A stretch of 64,000 nt of DNA from Ancylobacter sp. IITR112 (GCF_041415945.1 NZ_JBGCUS010000001.1:2604001-2668000), one strand, 5' to 3'. Shown: positions 26,759 to 34,973, numbered from the stretch's first letter. The notes: generated by a model from the sequence alone, not told the origin. Translations and numbers: made by a program.

Positions 26759-27709
26759 ATGGACGAGACCATCCTGCGCGTGCCCTCGCTAGAGGATCTG
26801 TTCCGCACTTCCGAGCCCACGGAGGGACAGCCGTGGACCGCCTCCCGGTCGGCGGCAGACGAGATGGCGCGCGCCCTCGGCACCACGCCGCGACGCATCG
26901 TCACCGAGCTTTCCGGCAGCTCCATTGCCCATTGGACGCACGGCGAGCTGCACGACATCGTCGAGCCGATGAAGGACCATGTCATCATGACCTACATGGG
27001 CACGATGCAGCGCCTGGAGCGACGGTCGGGGAAGATCCTGGCGTCCGGAACGGCGCGGCCGGGCGTGGTGACGATCATTCCGTCCGGCTCCAGCTCGCGC
27101 TGGGATATTGGCGGCGAGGTCAATGTGCTCCAGCTTTACCTGCCGCACGCCATCCTCGAGCGCGTTGCCGCCGAGGCCGATGCATCGGGAGCGGCGCCGC
27201 TGCTAGAGCGCACCGGGCACCTCGACCCGACGACATCCCGCTTGCTGATGAGCGCGGCGGACGTCCTCGACGGCAGCGAGGCCCTCGACGCCCTATTCCG
27301 GCAGCAGCTCACCGAGCTTCTGGCGACGCGGCTACTGTCCGTACATACCGGCGCTCCGGCCAGCCATCAGCCGGCATTGGGAGGGCTGGCGCCGGCAGCG
27401 CTGCGCCGTGCTATCGAGCGCCTGCGCTCGGACAGCGACGCCGATCTGTCGCTTGCCGAGCTCGCCGCTGATGCGCACCTGTCACGCTTCCATTTCTGCC
27501 GCGCCTTCAAGCAGAGCACCGGTCTGTCGCCACATGCCTGGTTGCGCCAGCACCGGCTGGCGCAGGCGATGACGATGCTGCGCGACACCGACGAGCCGGT
27601 CATCTCGATCGCGGTGGCGTTGGGCTATGGCTCGCAATCCGCTTTCGCCGCCGCATTCAGGCGCCTGATCGGCGAGACGCCAAGCGAATGGCGCCGCCGC
27701 GCACGTTAG
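26759..27709 (+). CDS. AraC-family transcriptional regulator
   Basis: 316 residues from ATG 26759; an in-frame ATG at 26732 is an alternative and neither has a strong ribosome site. The N-terminal part is an effector domain. The C-terminal ~100 residues hold the two helix-turn-helix units (LAADAHLSRFHFCRAFKQSTGLSPHAWLRQHRL and ISIAVALGYGSQSAFAAAFRRLIGETP). It lies 97 bp before the hydrolase gene, with a pair of 12-bp direct repeats in between, so it likely controls the downstream genes. Confidence 0.9.
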   Translation: MDETILRVPSLEDLFRTSEPTEGQPWTASRSAADEMARALGTTPRRIVTELSGSSIAHWTHGELHDIVEPMKDHVIMTYMGTMQRLERRSGKILASGTARPGVVTIIPSGSSSRWDIGGEVNVLQLYLPHAILERVAAEADASGAAPLLERTGHLDPTTSRLLMSAADVLDGSEALDALFRQQLTELLATRLLSVHTGAPASHQPALGGLAPAALRRAIERLRSDSDADLSLAELAADAHLSRFHFCRAFKQSTGLSPHAWLRQHRLAQAMTMLRDTDEPVISIAVALGYGSQSAFAAAFRRLIGETPSEWRRRAR

Positions 27710-27711
27710 CG

Positions 27712-27743
27712 GCAATCGCTCTCTAACCGGCGCAATCGCTCTC
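27712..27743 (+). promoter_or_regulatory. Direct-repeat operator candidate for the AraC regulator
   Basis: GCAATCGCTCTC occurs twice, 27712-27723 and 27732-27743, period 20 bp, i.e. on the same DNA face. AraC proteins bind such direct repeats with their two helix-turn-helix units. The second copy ends about 24 bp before a possible -10 (TAAT at 27767-27770), placing it over the -35 region as for class II activation. Confidence 0.55.
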
Positions 27744-27805
27744 GGGCGGCCCCATGCCCCTCGCGCTAATCCCATGTCGTGCCCGCCGACCAAAGGAGAC
27801 AGCCG

Positions 27806-28771
27806 ATGACCGGACATCTTCCTCACTTTTCGCGCCGCAACGTCCTCCTGACAGCCGTCGCCGGGGCGGTATCCGCAACGGTCGGGATCCCCTCGGCCGA
27901 GGGCGCAGGCAACGAGCCTCTCACCGAAAGGAGCAAGACCATGCGTACCGTCACCACCAAGGACGGCGTCCAGATCTTCTACAAGGACTGGGGTCCGAGG
28001 ACAGGACAGCCGATCTTCTTCCACCACGGCTGGCCACTCTCCTCCGACGATTGGGATGCGCAGATGCTCGCCTTCGTCGGCAGGGGCTATCGCGTCATCG
28101 CTCATGACCGGCGCGGGCACGGACGCTCGAGCCAGGTGAGCGAGGGGCACGACATGGACCATTACGCTGCCGACGTCGCGGCGGTAGTCGAGCATCTCGA
28201 TCTCCGCAACGTCGTCCATGTCGGCCATTCCACCGGTGGCGGCGAGGCGGCACGCTATGTCGCCCGCCACGGCAAGGGTCGCGTGGCCAGGCTGGTGCTG
28301 ATCAGCGCCGTGCCGCCGCTGATGGTGAAGACATCTGCCAATCCGGGCGGCCTGCCGATCGAGGTGTTCGACGGACTGCGCGCGAAGCTCACCGCCAATC
28401 GCTCGCAGTTCTATCTCGATTTCGCGAGCGGTCCGTTCTTCGGCTACAATCGGCCGGGCGCGGAGCCTTCGCAGGCGGTCATCTGGAACTGGTGGCGCCA
28501 GGCCATGATGGGCGGCGCCAAGGCGCAGTATGACGGCATCCGCGCCTTTTCCGAGACCGACTTCACCGACGATCTCACCCGCATCACGGTGCCGACGCTG
28601 GTGATGCACGGCACTGACGACCAGATCGTGCCGATCGCCGACTCCGCCCCGCTCTCGGCGAAACTGGTGAAGAACAGCACGCTCAAGACGTTTGAGAAGC
28701 TGCCGCACGGCATCTGCACCACCCACGCCGATCTCGTCATCGCCGAGTTGCTCGCCTTCATAGCGGACTGA
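27806..28771 (+). CDS. Alpha/beta hydrolase (non-heme chloroperoxidase/esterase type) with Tat-like leader
   Basis: 321 residues from ATG 27806 (AAAGGAG seven bases upstream). The N-terminus has [15 protein letters not shown], a twin-arginine-like export signal. Nucleophile Ser142 in GHSTGG, acid in HGTDDQIVP (Asp271/272), and His301 or His307 near the end. The family hydrolyses esters or performs perhydrolysis. The conserved domain begins at an internal Met (residue 46, position 27941) that has its own GAAAGGAG site, so an unexported form may also be made. Followed by a flavoprotein and an MBL-fold hydrolase. Confidence 0.88.
   Translation: MTGHLPHFSRRNVLLTAVAGAVSATVGIPSAEGAGNEPLTERSKTMRTVTTKDGVQIFYKDWGPRTGQPIFFHHGWPLSSDDWDAQMLAFVGRGYRVIAHDRRGHGRSSQVSEGHDMDHYAADVAAVVEHLDLRNVVHVGHSTGGGEAARYVARHGKGRVARLVLISAVPPLMVKTSANPGGLPIEVFDGLRAKLTANRSQFYLDFASGPFFGYNRPGAEPSQAVIWNWWRQAMMGGAKAQYDGIRAFSETDFTDDLTRITVPTLVMHGTDDQIVPIADSAPLSAKLVKNSTLKTFEKLPHGICTTHADLVIAELLAFIAD
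27926..27933 (+). promoter_or_regulatory. Internal ribosome-binding site for a shorter hydrolase form
   Basis: GAAAGGAG lies seven bases before the in-frame ATG at 27941. Its quality and spacing equal those of the site (27792-27798) that serves the exported form. Starting here gives the 276-residue domain without the Tat-like leader. Confidence 0.55.
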
Positions 28772-28875
28772 CGCCTCAACCCACCGCATCGCAGCCGCTT
28801 CCCAAGGCCTCGCCGGCTCGACGGCGCGGCAGCGGCGATGTGCGCCCTTCTGACACCCCCACGGGAGTAGTTCAC

Positions 28876-30081
28876 ATGCGACTGGTCATCATCGGCGCCG
28901 GCTTCGCCGGCATGTATGCCGCCCTTTCCGCCGCGCGCCTGCGCGATCTCCAGGGTATCTCACCCGAGGAGCTCGAGATCGAAGTAGTGGCGCCGCAGCC
29001 GACGCTGGTGGTTCGTCCGCGCCTCTATGAGCCCAAGCCCGAGACGCTGACGGCGCCGTTATTGCCGGTGCTGGAGGAGATCGACGTCCGCTATGTGCAG
29101 GGCACCGCCGAGACGGTCGACACCCGGTCCAATTCGGTTGGGATCGTCACTGGTGGCGGCGAGCGCAGGACGCTGCCCTATGACCGGCTGGTGCTTGCCA
29201 CCGGCAGCCGCCTGTTCCGCCCGGACATACCGGGGATCACCGATCATGTATTCGCCGTCGACCAACTCGACGACGCGGTTACACTCGACCGCCACCTGCA
29301 CGCTCTGGCGCGCCAGCCGGCGTCGGCCGCACGCGACACCGTCGTCGTCGCCGGAGGCGGCTTCACCGGCATCGAGGCGGCGACGGAAATGCCGGCGCGC
29401 CTGCGGACTATCCTCGGCGACAACGCCGCTATCCGCGTCGTCATCGTCGACCGCAACGACGCCATCGCGCCCGACATGGGCGCCGGTCCGCGCCCGGTCA
29501 TCGAGAACGCCCTGCGCAAGGTGGGCGTGGAGACGCGCCTCGGCGCCGGCGTCGCTTCGGTGGATGCGGGCGGCGTGACGCTCGCCAGCGGCGAGCGCAT
29601 CGAGAGCGCGACGGTGATCTGGGCTGCCGGCATGCGCGCCGCGCCGCTGACCCAGCAGATCCCGGCCGAGCGCGACAATTCCGGCCGGCTGCTCGTCGAC
29701 CGCGCCCTGCGCGTGCCGGGCGTGGGCGGCGTCTTCGCCACCGGCGATGCCGCAAAGGCGGCGTGCGACGACATCGGCAACTACGCGCTGATGTCCTGCC
29801 AGCACGCCACCCGCATGGGCGCCTTCGCCGGCCACAACGCCGCCGCCGAGCTGCTGGGCGTGCCGACCATCCCCTATCACCAGGAAGCCTATGTGACCTG
29901 CCTCGACCTCGGCGACGCCGGCGCGCTGTTCACGCGCGGCTGGGACCGCCACGTCGAGTTCGTCGGCGCTGAGGCCAAGAAGATGAAGCAGGAGATCAAC
30001 ACGGTGTGGATCTACCCGCCTCGTGCCCAGCGCGACGTAGCCCTCGCCTCGGCGGATCCCGAGCGCGTCACCGATCTCTAG
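28876..30081 (+). CDS. FAD-dependent pyridine-nucleotide oxidoreductase (NDH-2-like)
   Basis: 401 residues from ATG 28876 (GGGAG upstream). N-terminal FAD motif RLVIIGAGFAGMYAA; second nucleotide motif VVVAGGGFTGIEAATEM; C-terminal ATGDAAKA FAD-ribityl contact. The layout matches type II NADH dehydrogenases and related disulphide-reductase-fold flavoproteins. It lacks a clear C-terminal membrane helix. In the AraC-linked cluster with the hydrolase and MBL protein. Electron acceptor unknown. Confidence 0.85.
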   Translation: MRLVIIGAGFAGMYAALSAARLRDLQGISPEELEIEVVAPQPTLVVRPRLYEPKPETLTAPLLPVLEEIDVRYVQGTAETVDTRSNSVGIVTGGGERRTLPYDRLVLATGSRLFRPDIPGITDHVFAVDQLDDAVTLDRHLHALARQPASAARDTVVVAGGGFTGIEAATEMPARLRTILGDNAAIRVVIVDRNDAIAPDMGAGPRPVIENALRKVGVETRLGAGVASVDAGGVTLASGERIESATVIWAAGMRAAPLTQQIPAERDNSGRLLVDRALRVPGVGGVFATGDAAKAACDDIGNYALMSCQHATRMGAFAGHNAAAELLGVPTIPYHQEAYVTCLDLGDAGALFTRGWDRHVEFVGAEAKKMKQEINTVWIYPPRAQRDVALASADPERVTDL

Positions 30082-30167
30082 GCGACCAGCGACGCGCGCA
30101 CCTCTCCACAGCCCAGACCATCAGCGGAGCCGACCGGTCGGCTCCACCATCTCAGCAGGAGACGAAC

Positions 30168-31085
30168 ATGAACGTGCAAAACACCTCCGCCCCCCGTCGA
30201 ACGGGACACGAAGAACTGGTGCCCTCGCGCTACGCGGTGCGGGTCGGCGAGATCGACGTGCTGATCATCAGCGACGGCGTGCTGCCGCTGCCGACCAAGA
30301 TGTTGGGACACAACGTCGAGCCGGCGGCACGAGCGACGTGGCTGAATGACATGTTCCTGCCAACCGAGGCTTTCGACTGGGCGCTGAACGTGGTCGTGGT
30401 CCGCAGCGGCGAGCAGACCATACTCGTAGATGCCGGGCTCGGCCTCGACCCGGACCTGAATCTGCCGCGGGCCGGCCAACTGATCAAGCGGCTCGCAGCC
30501 GTGGGCATCGACCTGGCGACGGTGACCGACGTGATCCTGACCCACATGCACATGGATCATGTCGGCGGACTCCTCATCGACGGAGTCAAGGATCGGCTGC
30601 GTCCGGATCTGCGGATCCATGTGGCCGCCGCCGAGGTCGAGTTCTGGAAGGCACCCGATTTCTCGCACGTCAATATGCCGGCCGGGTTCCCGGACGCGCT
30701 TCGCGTAACCGCGAAGCGCTTCGCGAAAGAGTATGAGAGCCATCTGCGGCTGTTCGACCAGGAAGCCGAGGTAGCGCCGGGCGTGGTTGTCTCTCGCACC
30801 GGCGGCCACACCCCCGGCCACAGCGTGGTCCGCGTAGCGTCCGGTAGCGACCGGCTGATGTTCGCCGGCGACGCCGTGTTCGCGGTCGGGTTCGAACACC
30901 CCGAATGGTACAACGGCTTCGAACATGACCCCGAAGAGGCGGCCCGCGTCCGGATCCGTCTTTTGAAGGAACTGGCGGCGACCGGATCATCGCTGGTGGC
31001 CACCCACCTGCCGTTCCCGTCGGTCGGTCATGTGGCGGTCGAAGGCGACCATTTCCGCTGGGTCCCGATCTTCTGGGACTACTGA
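30168..31085 (+). CDS. Metallo-beta-lactamase-fold hydrolase
   Basis: 305 residues from ATG 30168, preceded by AGCAGGAGAC. Metal motif HMHMDH (126-131, HxHxDH), later His in GGHTPGHS and Asp in MFAGDAVF. Overall arrangement resembles lactonase/methyl-parathion-hydrolase-like members of the family. No export signal. Third gene of the AraC-linked cluster. A lactone or ester substrate is plausible; quorum-signal hydrolysis cannot be claimed from sequence. Confidence 0.87.
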   Translation: MNVQNTSAPRRTGHEELVPSRYAVRVGEIDVLIISDGVLPLPTKMLGHNVEPAARATWLNDMFLPTEAFDWALNVVVVRSGEQTILVDAGLGLDPDLNLPRAGQLIKRLAAVGIDLATVTDVILTHMHMDHVGGLLIDGVKDRLRPDLRIHVAAAEVEFWKAPDFSHVNMPAGFPDALRVTAKRFAKEYESHLRLFDQEAEVAPGVVVSRTGGHTPGHSVVRVASGSDRLMFAGDAVFAVGFEHPEWYNGFEHDPEEAARVRIRLLKELAATGSSLVATHLPFPSVGHVAVEGDHFRWVPIFWDY

Positions 31086-31100
31086 GCGCCTGCCGCCAAC

Positions 31101-31143
31101 CCGGAGCATCTCTACGATACAGTGAAGTGTGGAGATGCTCCGG
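31101..31143. other. Perfect 12-bp inverted repeat between MBL and MscS genes
   Basis: CCGGAGCATCTC (31101-31112) and GAGATGCTCCGG (31132-31143) flank a 19-nt loop, starting 16 bp after the MBL stop. No T-run follows. It covers the GTG at 31129 that could otherwise start the MscS frame, so that start is unlikely. Could be a terminator-like hairpin or a protein-binding dyad. Confidence 0.55.
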
Positions 31144-31215
31144 GACACCCGATCCCACCGTCATTCCGGCCCGGCTGGGGGCGTTCTATCGCAAGCAACC
31201 CCGACGAATTTCCCC

Positions 31216-32235
31216 ATGTCTGGCGATGACTATTACCTGCCGCTTGCCCTTATCAACATCCTGGGCATTGCAGGCATCGTGGTCTGGCACCTTCAGGGCC
31301 CAAGCCGCCCGACAGGTCGCCTGATCGTCCAGCTCCTGTTCTTCGCCGGCATGTGCCTCGTTGTCTATACCGGGGGCATCGCGCCGCAACAGCCCGATGC
31401 AGTCTATACGGAGGGTTTCGCCGCGCTGCTGTCGAAGTCCGCCAGAATACTTTGGTGGACCCACCTTGCATGGACGATCATCGGTCTCATCCACATTTAT
31501 GTCCGGCTCAACCGCAAGCCGCGGGAAGCACATCTCATCTTGGACATGGCCGTTGCCGTCATCTATCTCGGCGTGGCGCTGTCGGTTATGGGCTTCGTCT
31601 TCGGCATGCCCGTCGCATCCCTGGTGACGACCTCGGGCGTGGTCGCCCTCATATTGGGTCTCGCACTACAGAACACGCTCGGCGATGTCTTTTCCGGCAT
31701 CGCGCTGACGCTCGGCAAGGCCTATGCGATAGGCGACTGGGTGCAGCTGAACGACGGCACCGCAGGACGGGTCACCGAGACCAACTGGCGCTCCACCAAT
31801 CTGCTGACCGGAGCGAACAACATCGTCGTGCTGCCCAACAGCATGCTGGCGAGGCAAGGCCTGACCAGCCTCAGCCGTCCCGACGAGACGCATCAGATCA
31901 CATTGGTCGTGCGCTTCGCCGCCGTGCAGAGCCCGCACCGGATCGAGGAAGCAATGCGGAGCGTACTGCAAGCGAGCATCCGCATCGTGCAGGATCCACC
32001 GCCGGCCGTTGCCTTGAAGTCCATCGATGCCGTGGCGGTCGAATTGGAGCTGCAGTTCCGCGTCGCCAGCCTGGCCATGGGAACGCTCGCCAAGAACGAG
32101 ATCATCGAGCTCATCCACAGCCAGTGCAAAGCAGATGGGCTTGCCCTGGCCTTTCCCGCGCAAAGCCTGGTGTACGTGCCCGCACCTACGAATAGATGCG
32201 GAGGCCATAGTGCGTGCCCGCGCCAAGGGCTCTAA
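31216..32235 (+). CDS. MscS-family mechanosensitive ion channel
   Basis: 339 residues from ATG 31216; a GTG 29 codons upstream lies inside an inverted repeat and adds an unconserved stretch. Four or so membrane segments, then the pore-lining/beta-domain signature ASLVTTSGVVALILGLALQNTLGDVFSGIAL and IGDWVQLNDGTAGRVTETNWRST. Opens on membrane tension or forms a small-conductance channel. Position after the AraC-linked genes may be incidental because of the intervening hairpin. Confidence 0.88.
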   Translation: MSGDDYYLPLALINILGIAGIVVWHLQGPSRPTGRLIVQLLFFAGMCLVVYTGGIAPQQPDAVYTEGFAALLSKSARILWWTHLAWTIIGLIHIYVRLNRKPREAHLILDMAVAVIYLGVALSVMGFVFGMPVASLVTTSGVVALILGLALQNTLGDVFSGIALTLGKAYAIGDWVQLNDGTAGRVTETNWRSTNLLTGANNIVVLPNSMLARQGLTSLSRPDETHQITLVVRFAAVQSPHRIEEAMRSVLQASIRIVQDPPPAVALKSIDAVAVELELQFRVASLAMGTLAKNEIIELIHSQCKADGLALAFPAQSLVYVPAPTNRCGGHSACPRQGL

Positions 32236-32421
32236 TAGGAGTAAACGCCTATCGTGCGGACAATTAATTTAGAATACAATTCAATTAAGTTTCTGAAAAA
32301 TAACATGGCAATCAGCCTACAATAACCGCAAACGCTCTCAATAACGACCTCAGCAATTATCTATAGTTGTTACGTCATCTGCGCGCATGCCGCCCGCAGA
32401 TTAATAAGAATGGAGATTGTA
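32236..32421. other. A/T-rich leader region upstream of a small exported protein
   Basis: About 180 bp visibly richer in A/T than any neighbouring gene, with runs such as aattaatttagaataca. Contains no long frame. It probably carries the promoter of the small gene at 32422, and its composition suggests foreign origin or relaxed selection. Confidence 0.5.
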
Positions 32422-32670
32422 ATGAGAAATTTCGCATTTATTCTGGTGGCCGCCGCTTCTGTTTCGTATGTGGGCGCCTCGGAGGCAAAGCAGGATCGGC
32501 GTGAGCGTCAGGCTTGGAGGAATACCGTTGCGAGCGAACACGTGCCGGATAGCTTGATCCATGAGGGCCGGAATGTGACGACGACCCATCGTGTCGAAAC
32601 CTTGGGCGTCGAGCCCTATATCGCGCAGCAGATCGAGCTTAACGCCCGTTCTTCGCGTACGACGCGTTGA
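32422..32670 (+). CDS. Small exported protein of unknown function
   Basis: 82 residues from ATG 32422, with GGAG seven bases upstream (an earlier ATG at 32410 lacks this). Signal peptide MRNFAFILVAAASVSYVGASEA, then a charged mature part of about 60 residues (KQDRRERQAWRNTV...) with no cysteine. No family recognised. The codon usage is less G/C-biased than in neighbours. Followed by a strong hairpin, supporting a real single-gene transcript. Confidence 0.6.
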   Translation: MRNFAFILVAAASVSYVGASEAKQDRRERQAWRNTVASEHVPDSLIHEGRNVTTTHRVETLGVEPYIAQQIELNARSSRTTR

Positions 32671-32678
32671 CAAGGTGC

Positions 32679-32714
32679 GGGCGATGCCGGGCCTCTCTCG
32701 GCCGGGCATCGCCC
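32679..32714 (+). terminator. Strong hairpin after the small exported-protein gene
   Basis: Arms 32679-32693 and 32700-32714 pair over 15 positions with one mismatch, 6-nt loop TCTCTC, eight bases after the stop codon. It is followed by C-rich sequence rather than T, so it may act with Rho or as a 3' stabiliser. Confidence 0.5.
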
Positions 32715-32750
32715 CCCCGGCTCAGCGCTTTCATGAAATCGGCTACCCAT

Positions 32751-32807
32751 CTTGCCACGGCGCCAGATCGCGATGAAGAGGGCGTCGGTGACCAACGGTA
32801 CCGTCAC
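32751..32807 (-). pseudogene. Relic of an IS3-family OrfB transposase
   Basis: The minus-strand translation VTVPLVTDALFIAIWRRGK matches the segment MTAQLVTDALIMAIWRRGK of the IS OrfB at 44284-44340. Flanking translation does not match, so only about 19 codons survive. Marks a former insertion sequence of the same group. Confidence 0.6.
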
Positions 32808-33274
32808 CCCGCCTTCATCGCCCAGATGACGGCACGTCGTAAGCACAGGTCGAAGCCCGCAGCAACATGGAGCCAGCCCAAACCAAGGCACTTAATACCT
32901 GTCATCGATTGTTGTTTTGGCAATCTTGCGCCAGCATAACAGGAGCTCGGCGCCCGGTGGGGCGCGCTCGTCGGGCCCGTGGAGATCGCTCTTAGACCGG
33001 GGGGTGAGCGGCCGCATCCCCACTTTCTGCGCTAAGGCGCTGGATGGTGACGTCGCCGCCCCAGTTGGCGGCGCCCGCACCAGGCTGGCATCGCATTTCC
33101 GGAGAGCTTTCTGTACAGCTAGTAGCGCTCGGCACCCGTTGCGCGTTTTCTGTCGACCTTTCCTAGTATCGCAGAGATGTGACGTGGTCTCGTTTGACGC
33201 CGGCGAAGCGCGCTAGCTTGAGTGCAGGATAAAAGCGCGCACATTTCGCGTCGGTCGGATGGTTGTTTTTGCAG

Positions 33275-33291
33275 GATATTTGCTAAATATC
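33275..33291. repeat. Perfect A/T-rich palindrome
   Basis: GATATTT-GCT-AAATATC, 7-bp arms and 3-bp centre, isolated in non-coding DNA. Could be an operator of a neighbouring lost gene or a site for a nucleoid or partition protein; no direct support for either. Confidence 0.45.
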
Positions 33292-33310
33292 GACAAATTG
33301 CGCCGCTCGA

Positions 33311-33369
33311 CAGCAATGTGTGGGCTTCTCGGGAAGCTTTTTGGCTGACCGATTAGCCACACATTGCTG
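33311..33369. repeat. 13-bp inverted repeat enclosing a small terminator-like hairpin
   Basis: CAGCAATGTGTGG (33311-33323) and CCACACATTGCTG (33357-33369) are perfect inverted copies with a 33-bp spacer. Inside, GCTTC-TCGG-GAAGC followed by TTTTT (33324-33342) looks like a small rho-independent terminator. Could be a miniature element or a nested RNA structure. Confidence 0.5.
33324..33342 (+). terminator. Small terminator-like hairpin with T5 tract
   Basis: Stem GCTTC/GAAGC with TCGG loop, then TTTTT. The 5-bp stem is short (two further G-T wobbles extend it). No gene is directly upstream on this strand, so it may be the end of a lost gene or of an unrecognised RNA. Confidence 0.35.
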
Positions 33370-33523
33370 CCGTCTGATGCTGGCCTGAGGGCCATCACCT
33401 CTCGGTTTCGGATCGCGGGGCCGGCCACTTCTGGAGCGTAGCCGAAAAAGCGGCTTCTCGGCAGAAACGCCGCCCCTGACCGAGGCGAGTCGCCTCTCCA
33501 TAACGTGCCTGCACTGACCGCCG

Positions 33524-33860
33524 ATGCCCCGTACGAGCTTCGCGCGCATGTTGGTGAAGTTCTGCCAGCAGCGCGCCACGACCGTCCTGTCGCCTCGCGA
33601 CGTCGACCTGTTCCAGACCTGGCTCCTCGATCTCCTCGCCGCGCGCATGCCGCTGCCCCTGACCGAGCGCGATTATGATTGGCATGCGATCGCTCACGCC
33701 TGTGATGTGGATCACACCGATCTGCAGCGCGCCGGCCGCGTGCTCGCGCCCGGCCTTGATGCGCTGCGCCGTGAATTGGCGCGCCGCGGCCACGTCACAG
33801 TGAAGCGTGTCGCGGCGCGCCGGGCACCGTCCGGCTCGGAGAGGGAAAAGCTTCAGCGTG
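33524..33860 (+). pseudogene. N-terminal fragment of an unrecognised protein, probably frameshifted
   Basis: About 110 codons with good G/C-3 bias: MPRTSFARMLVKFCQQRATT...LSPRDVDLFQTWLLDLL. After about 33860 the frame loses bias, while the adjacent frame reads LAEEMADLVRQRTGRSWLLC and then stops, suggesting a frameshift. The style recalls N-terminal segments of rhizobial plasmid/transposon integrases, but I do not recognise the family with confidence. The formally open frame continues into antisense of the LysR gene. Confidence 0.4.
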
Positions 33861-34055
33861 ATGCTGAGCGGCGCTCGATGCGCCGCCCAGGCTCGCCGAG
33901 GAGATGGCCGATCTCGTCCGACAGCGGACTGGCCGGTCTTGGCTCCTGCTGTGCAGATAGCCGCCGTTCCGCTGCCGGGCCGCGGAGCGGACGTTCAGAC
34001 ACGCACCGGAACATGTCTGCTGCTGGCGATCCTCGCCCAACGGGTTCGCTACCGA

Positions 34056-34973
34056 TCACGGCTCCCAAATCGGCGGACTTCCAATGGAAGCACGCAATGC
34101 CTCGGCGAAGGCTCGCACCTTTGCGCTCGGCTGCGGCAGGGCCCGCAACAGATAGATTCCTGACGAGTCGTCGTTCCATGGCTCACCGGCGATTCCTAGC
34201 CGCGCCAGCTTTCCCACCCTGACATCCGGTCCGACAACCCAGCTCGATAGGAACGCAACACCCAAGCCTTCCGCGGCTGCCGCGCGCAGGGCCTCGAAAT
34301 CATCCGAGCGGAAGGCCACGACGCCGGCGCCAGCATGGCCCGCAGGGCAACCGAGCACATCGCGCCAGCCGAGAAGATCGGCGCCATGCAGCTTGTCGAG
34401 CAGTCGATGCGACGATAGGTCCGCCGCGCTGTCAGGCGTACCGGCCCGCGCCAGATAAGCGGGGCTCGCCACCAGCAGCCGCGTGAAGGGCGCCAGTTTG
34501 GTGGCGATCAGCGTACTATCGGCAAGTACGCCCATGCGGATGACCACATCAAGCCGCTCGGCCACGGGATCGGCGAGCCGCTCCGTCAGGTCGAGTTCGA
34601 CATTCAGAGCCGGGTGCTCGGCCTGCAGCGCCGCGACGACCGGCAGGACATAGCGCTTGCCGAAGGTCGGGAAGCAGGCGATCCGCAGCGTGCCGGAGAC
34701 GGAGCCGTCGAAGGCGGCGACCTCGGCATGCGTATCGGCGAGTTCGTCGAGATGGCGCTGTGCCCGCTCATGCAGGCGTTGACCGGCATCGGTGAGCGTG
34801 AGCGCCCGTGTCGAGCGGATGAACAGCGCGACACCCAGATCATCCTCGAGCGCATCGATCTGCCGCACCACGGCCGAGGGCGTTACCGCGCGCCGGCGCG
34901 CGGCCCCGGAAAAGCTTCCCGCACGCACGACATCAACGAAGGTGGCGAGGAATTCGGCGAAATACGGTCTCAT
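34056..34973 (-). CDS. LysR-family transcriptional regulator (cassette A)
   Basis: 305 residues from ATG 34973 (MRPYFAEFLATFVDVV), the position conserved with the cassette B copy. Helix-turn-helix about residues 1-60 (GSFSGAARRRAVTPSAVVRQIDALEDDLGVALF), then an effector domain of CrgA/DmlR type. Divergent from the SRPBCC-like and quinone-oxidoreductase genes, which it presumably controls. A close, C-terminally truncated paralogue is at 61759-62622. Confidence 0.92.
   Translation of the reverse strand: MRPYFAEFLATFVDVVRAGSFSGAARRRAVTPSAVVRQIDALEDDLGVALFIRSTRALTLTDAGQRLHERAQRHLDELADTHAEVAAFDGSVSGTLRIACFPTFGKRYVLPVVAALQAEHPALNVELDLTERLADPVAERLDVVIRMGVLADSTLIATKLAPFTRLLVASPAYLARAGTPDSAADLSSHRLLDKLHGADLLGWRDVLGCPAGHAGAGVVAFRSDDFEALRAAAAEGLGVAFLSSWVVGPDVRVGKLARLGIAGEPWNDDSSGIYLLRALPQPSAKVRAFAEALRASIGSPPIWEP

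Larger units (their letters stand above)
32715..33523. other. Non-coding region with IS relic and palindromes
   Basis: No convincing complete gene in about 800 bp. It contains the IS3 transposase relic at 32751-32807, a GATATTT-GCT-AAATATC palindrome at 33275-33291, and a 13-bp inverted repeat at 33311-33369 enclosing a terminator-like hairpin. Codon structure is poor in all frames. Confidence 0.5.

Noticed and set aside
30168..31085. AHL-lactonase (quorum quenching) assignment for the MBL-fold protein
   Set aside because: HxHxDH is common to the whole superfamily; nothing in the sequence or neighbours specifically indicates acyl-homoserine lactones.
31129..31215. GTG start at 31129 for the MscS channel
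   Set aside because: It lies within a perfect inverted repeat and adds 29 residues without hydrophobic or conserved character; ATG 31216 fits the family better, although its ribosome site is weak.
33860..34222. Extension of the 33524 frame into the LysR gene
   Set aside because: The last part is antisense to the LysR C-terminus (the same translation appears antisense to LysR B), so it is not real coding sequence.
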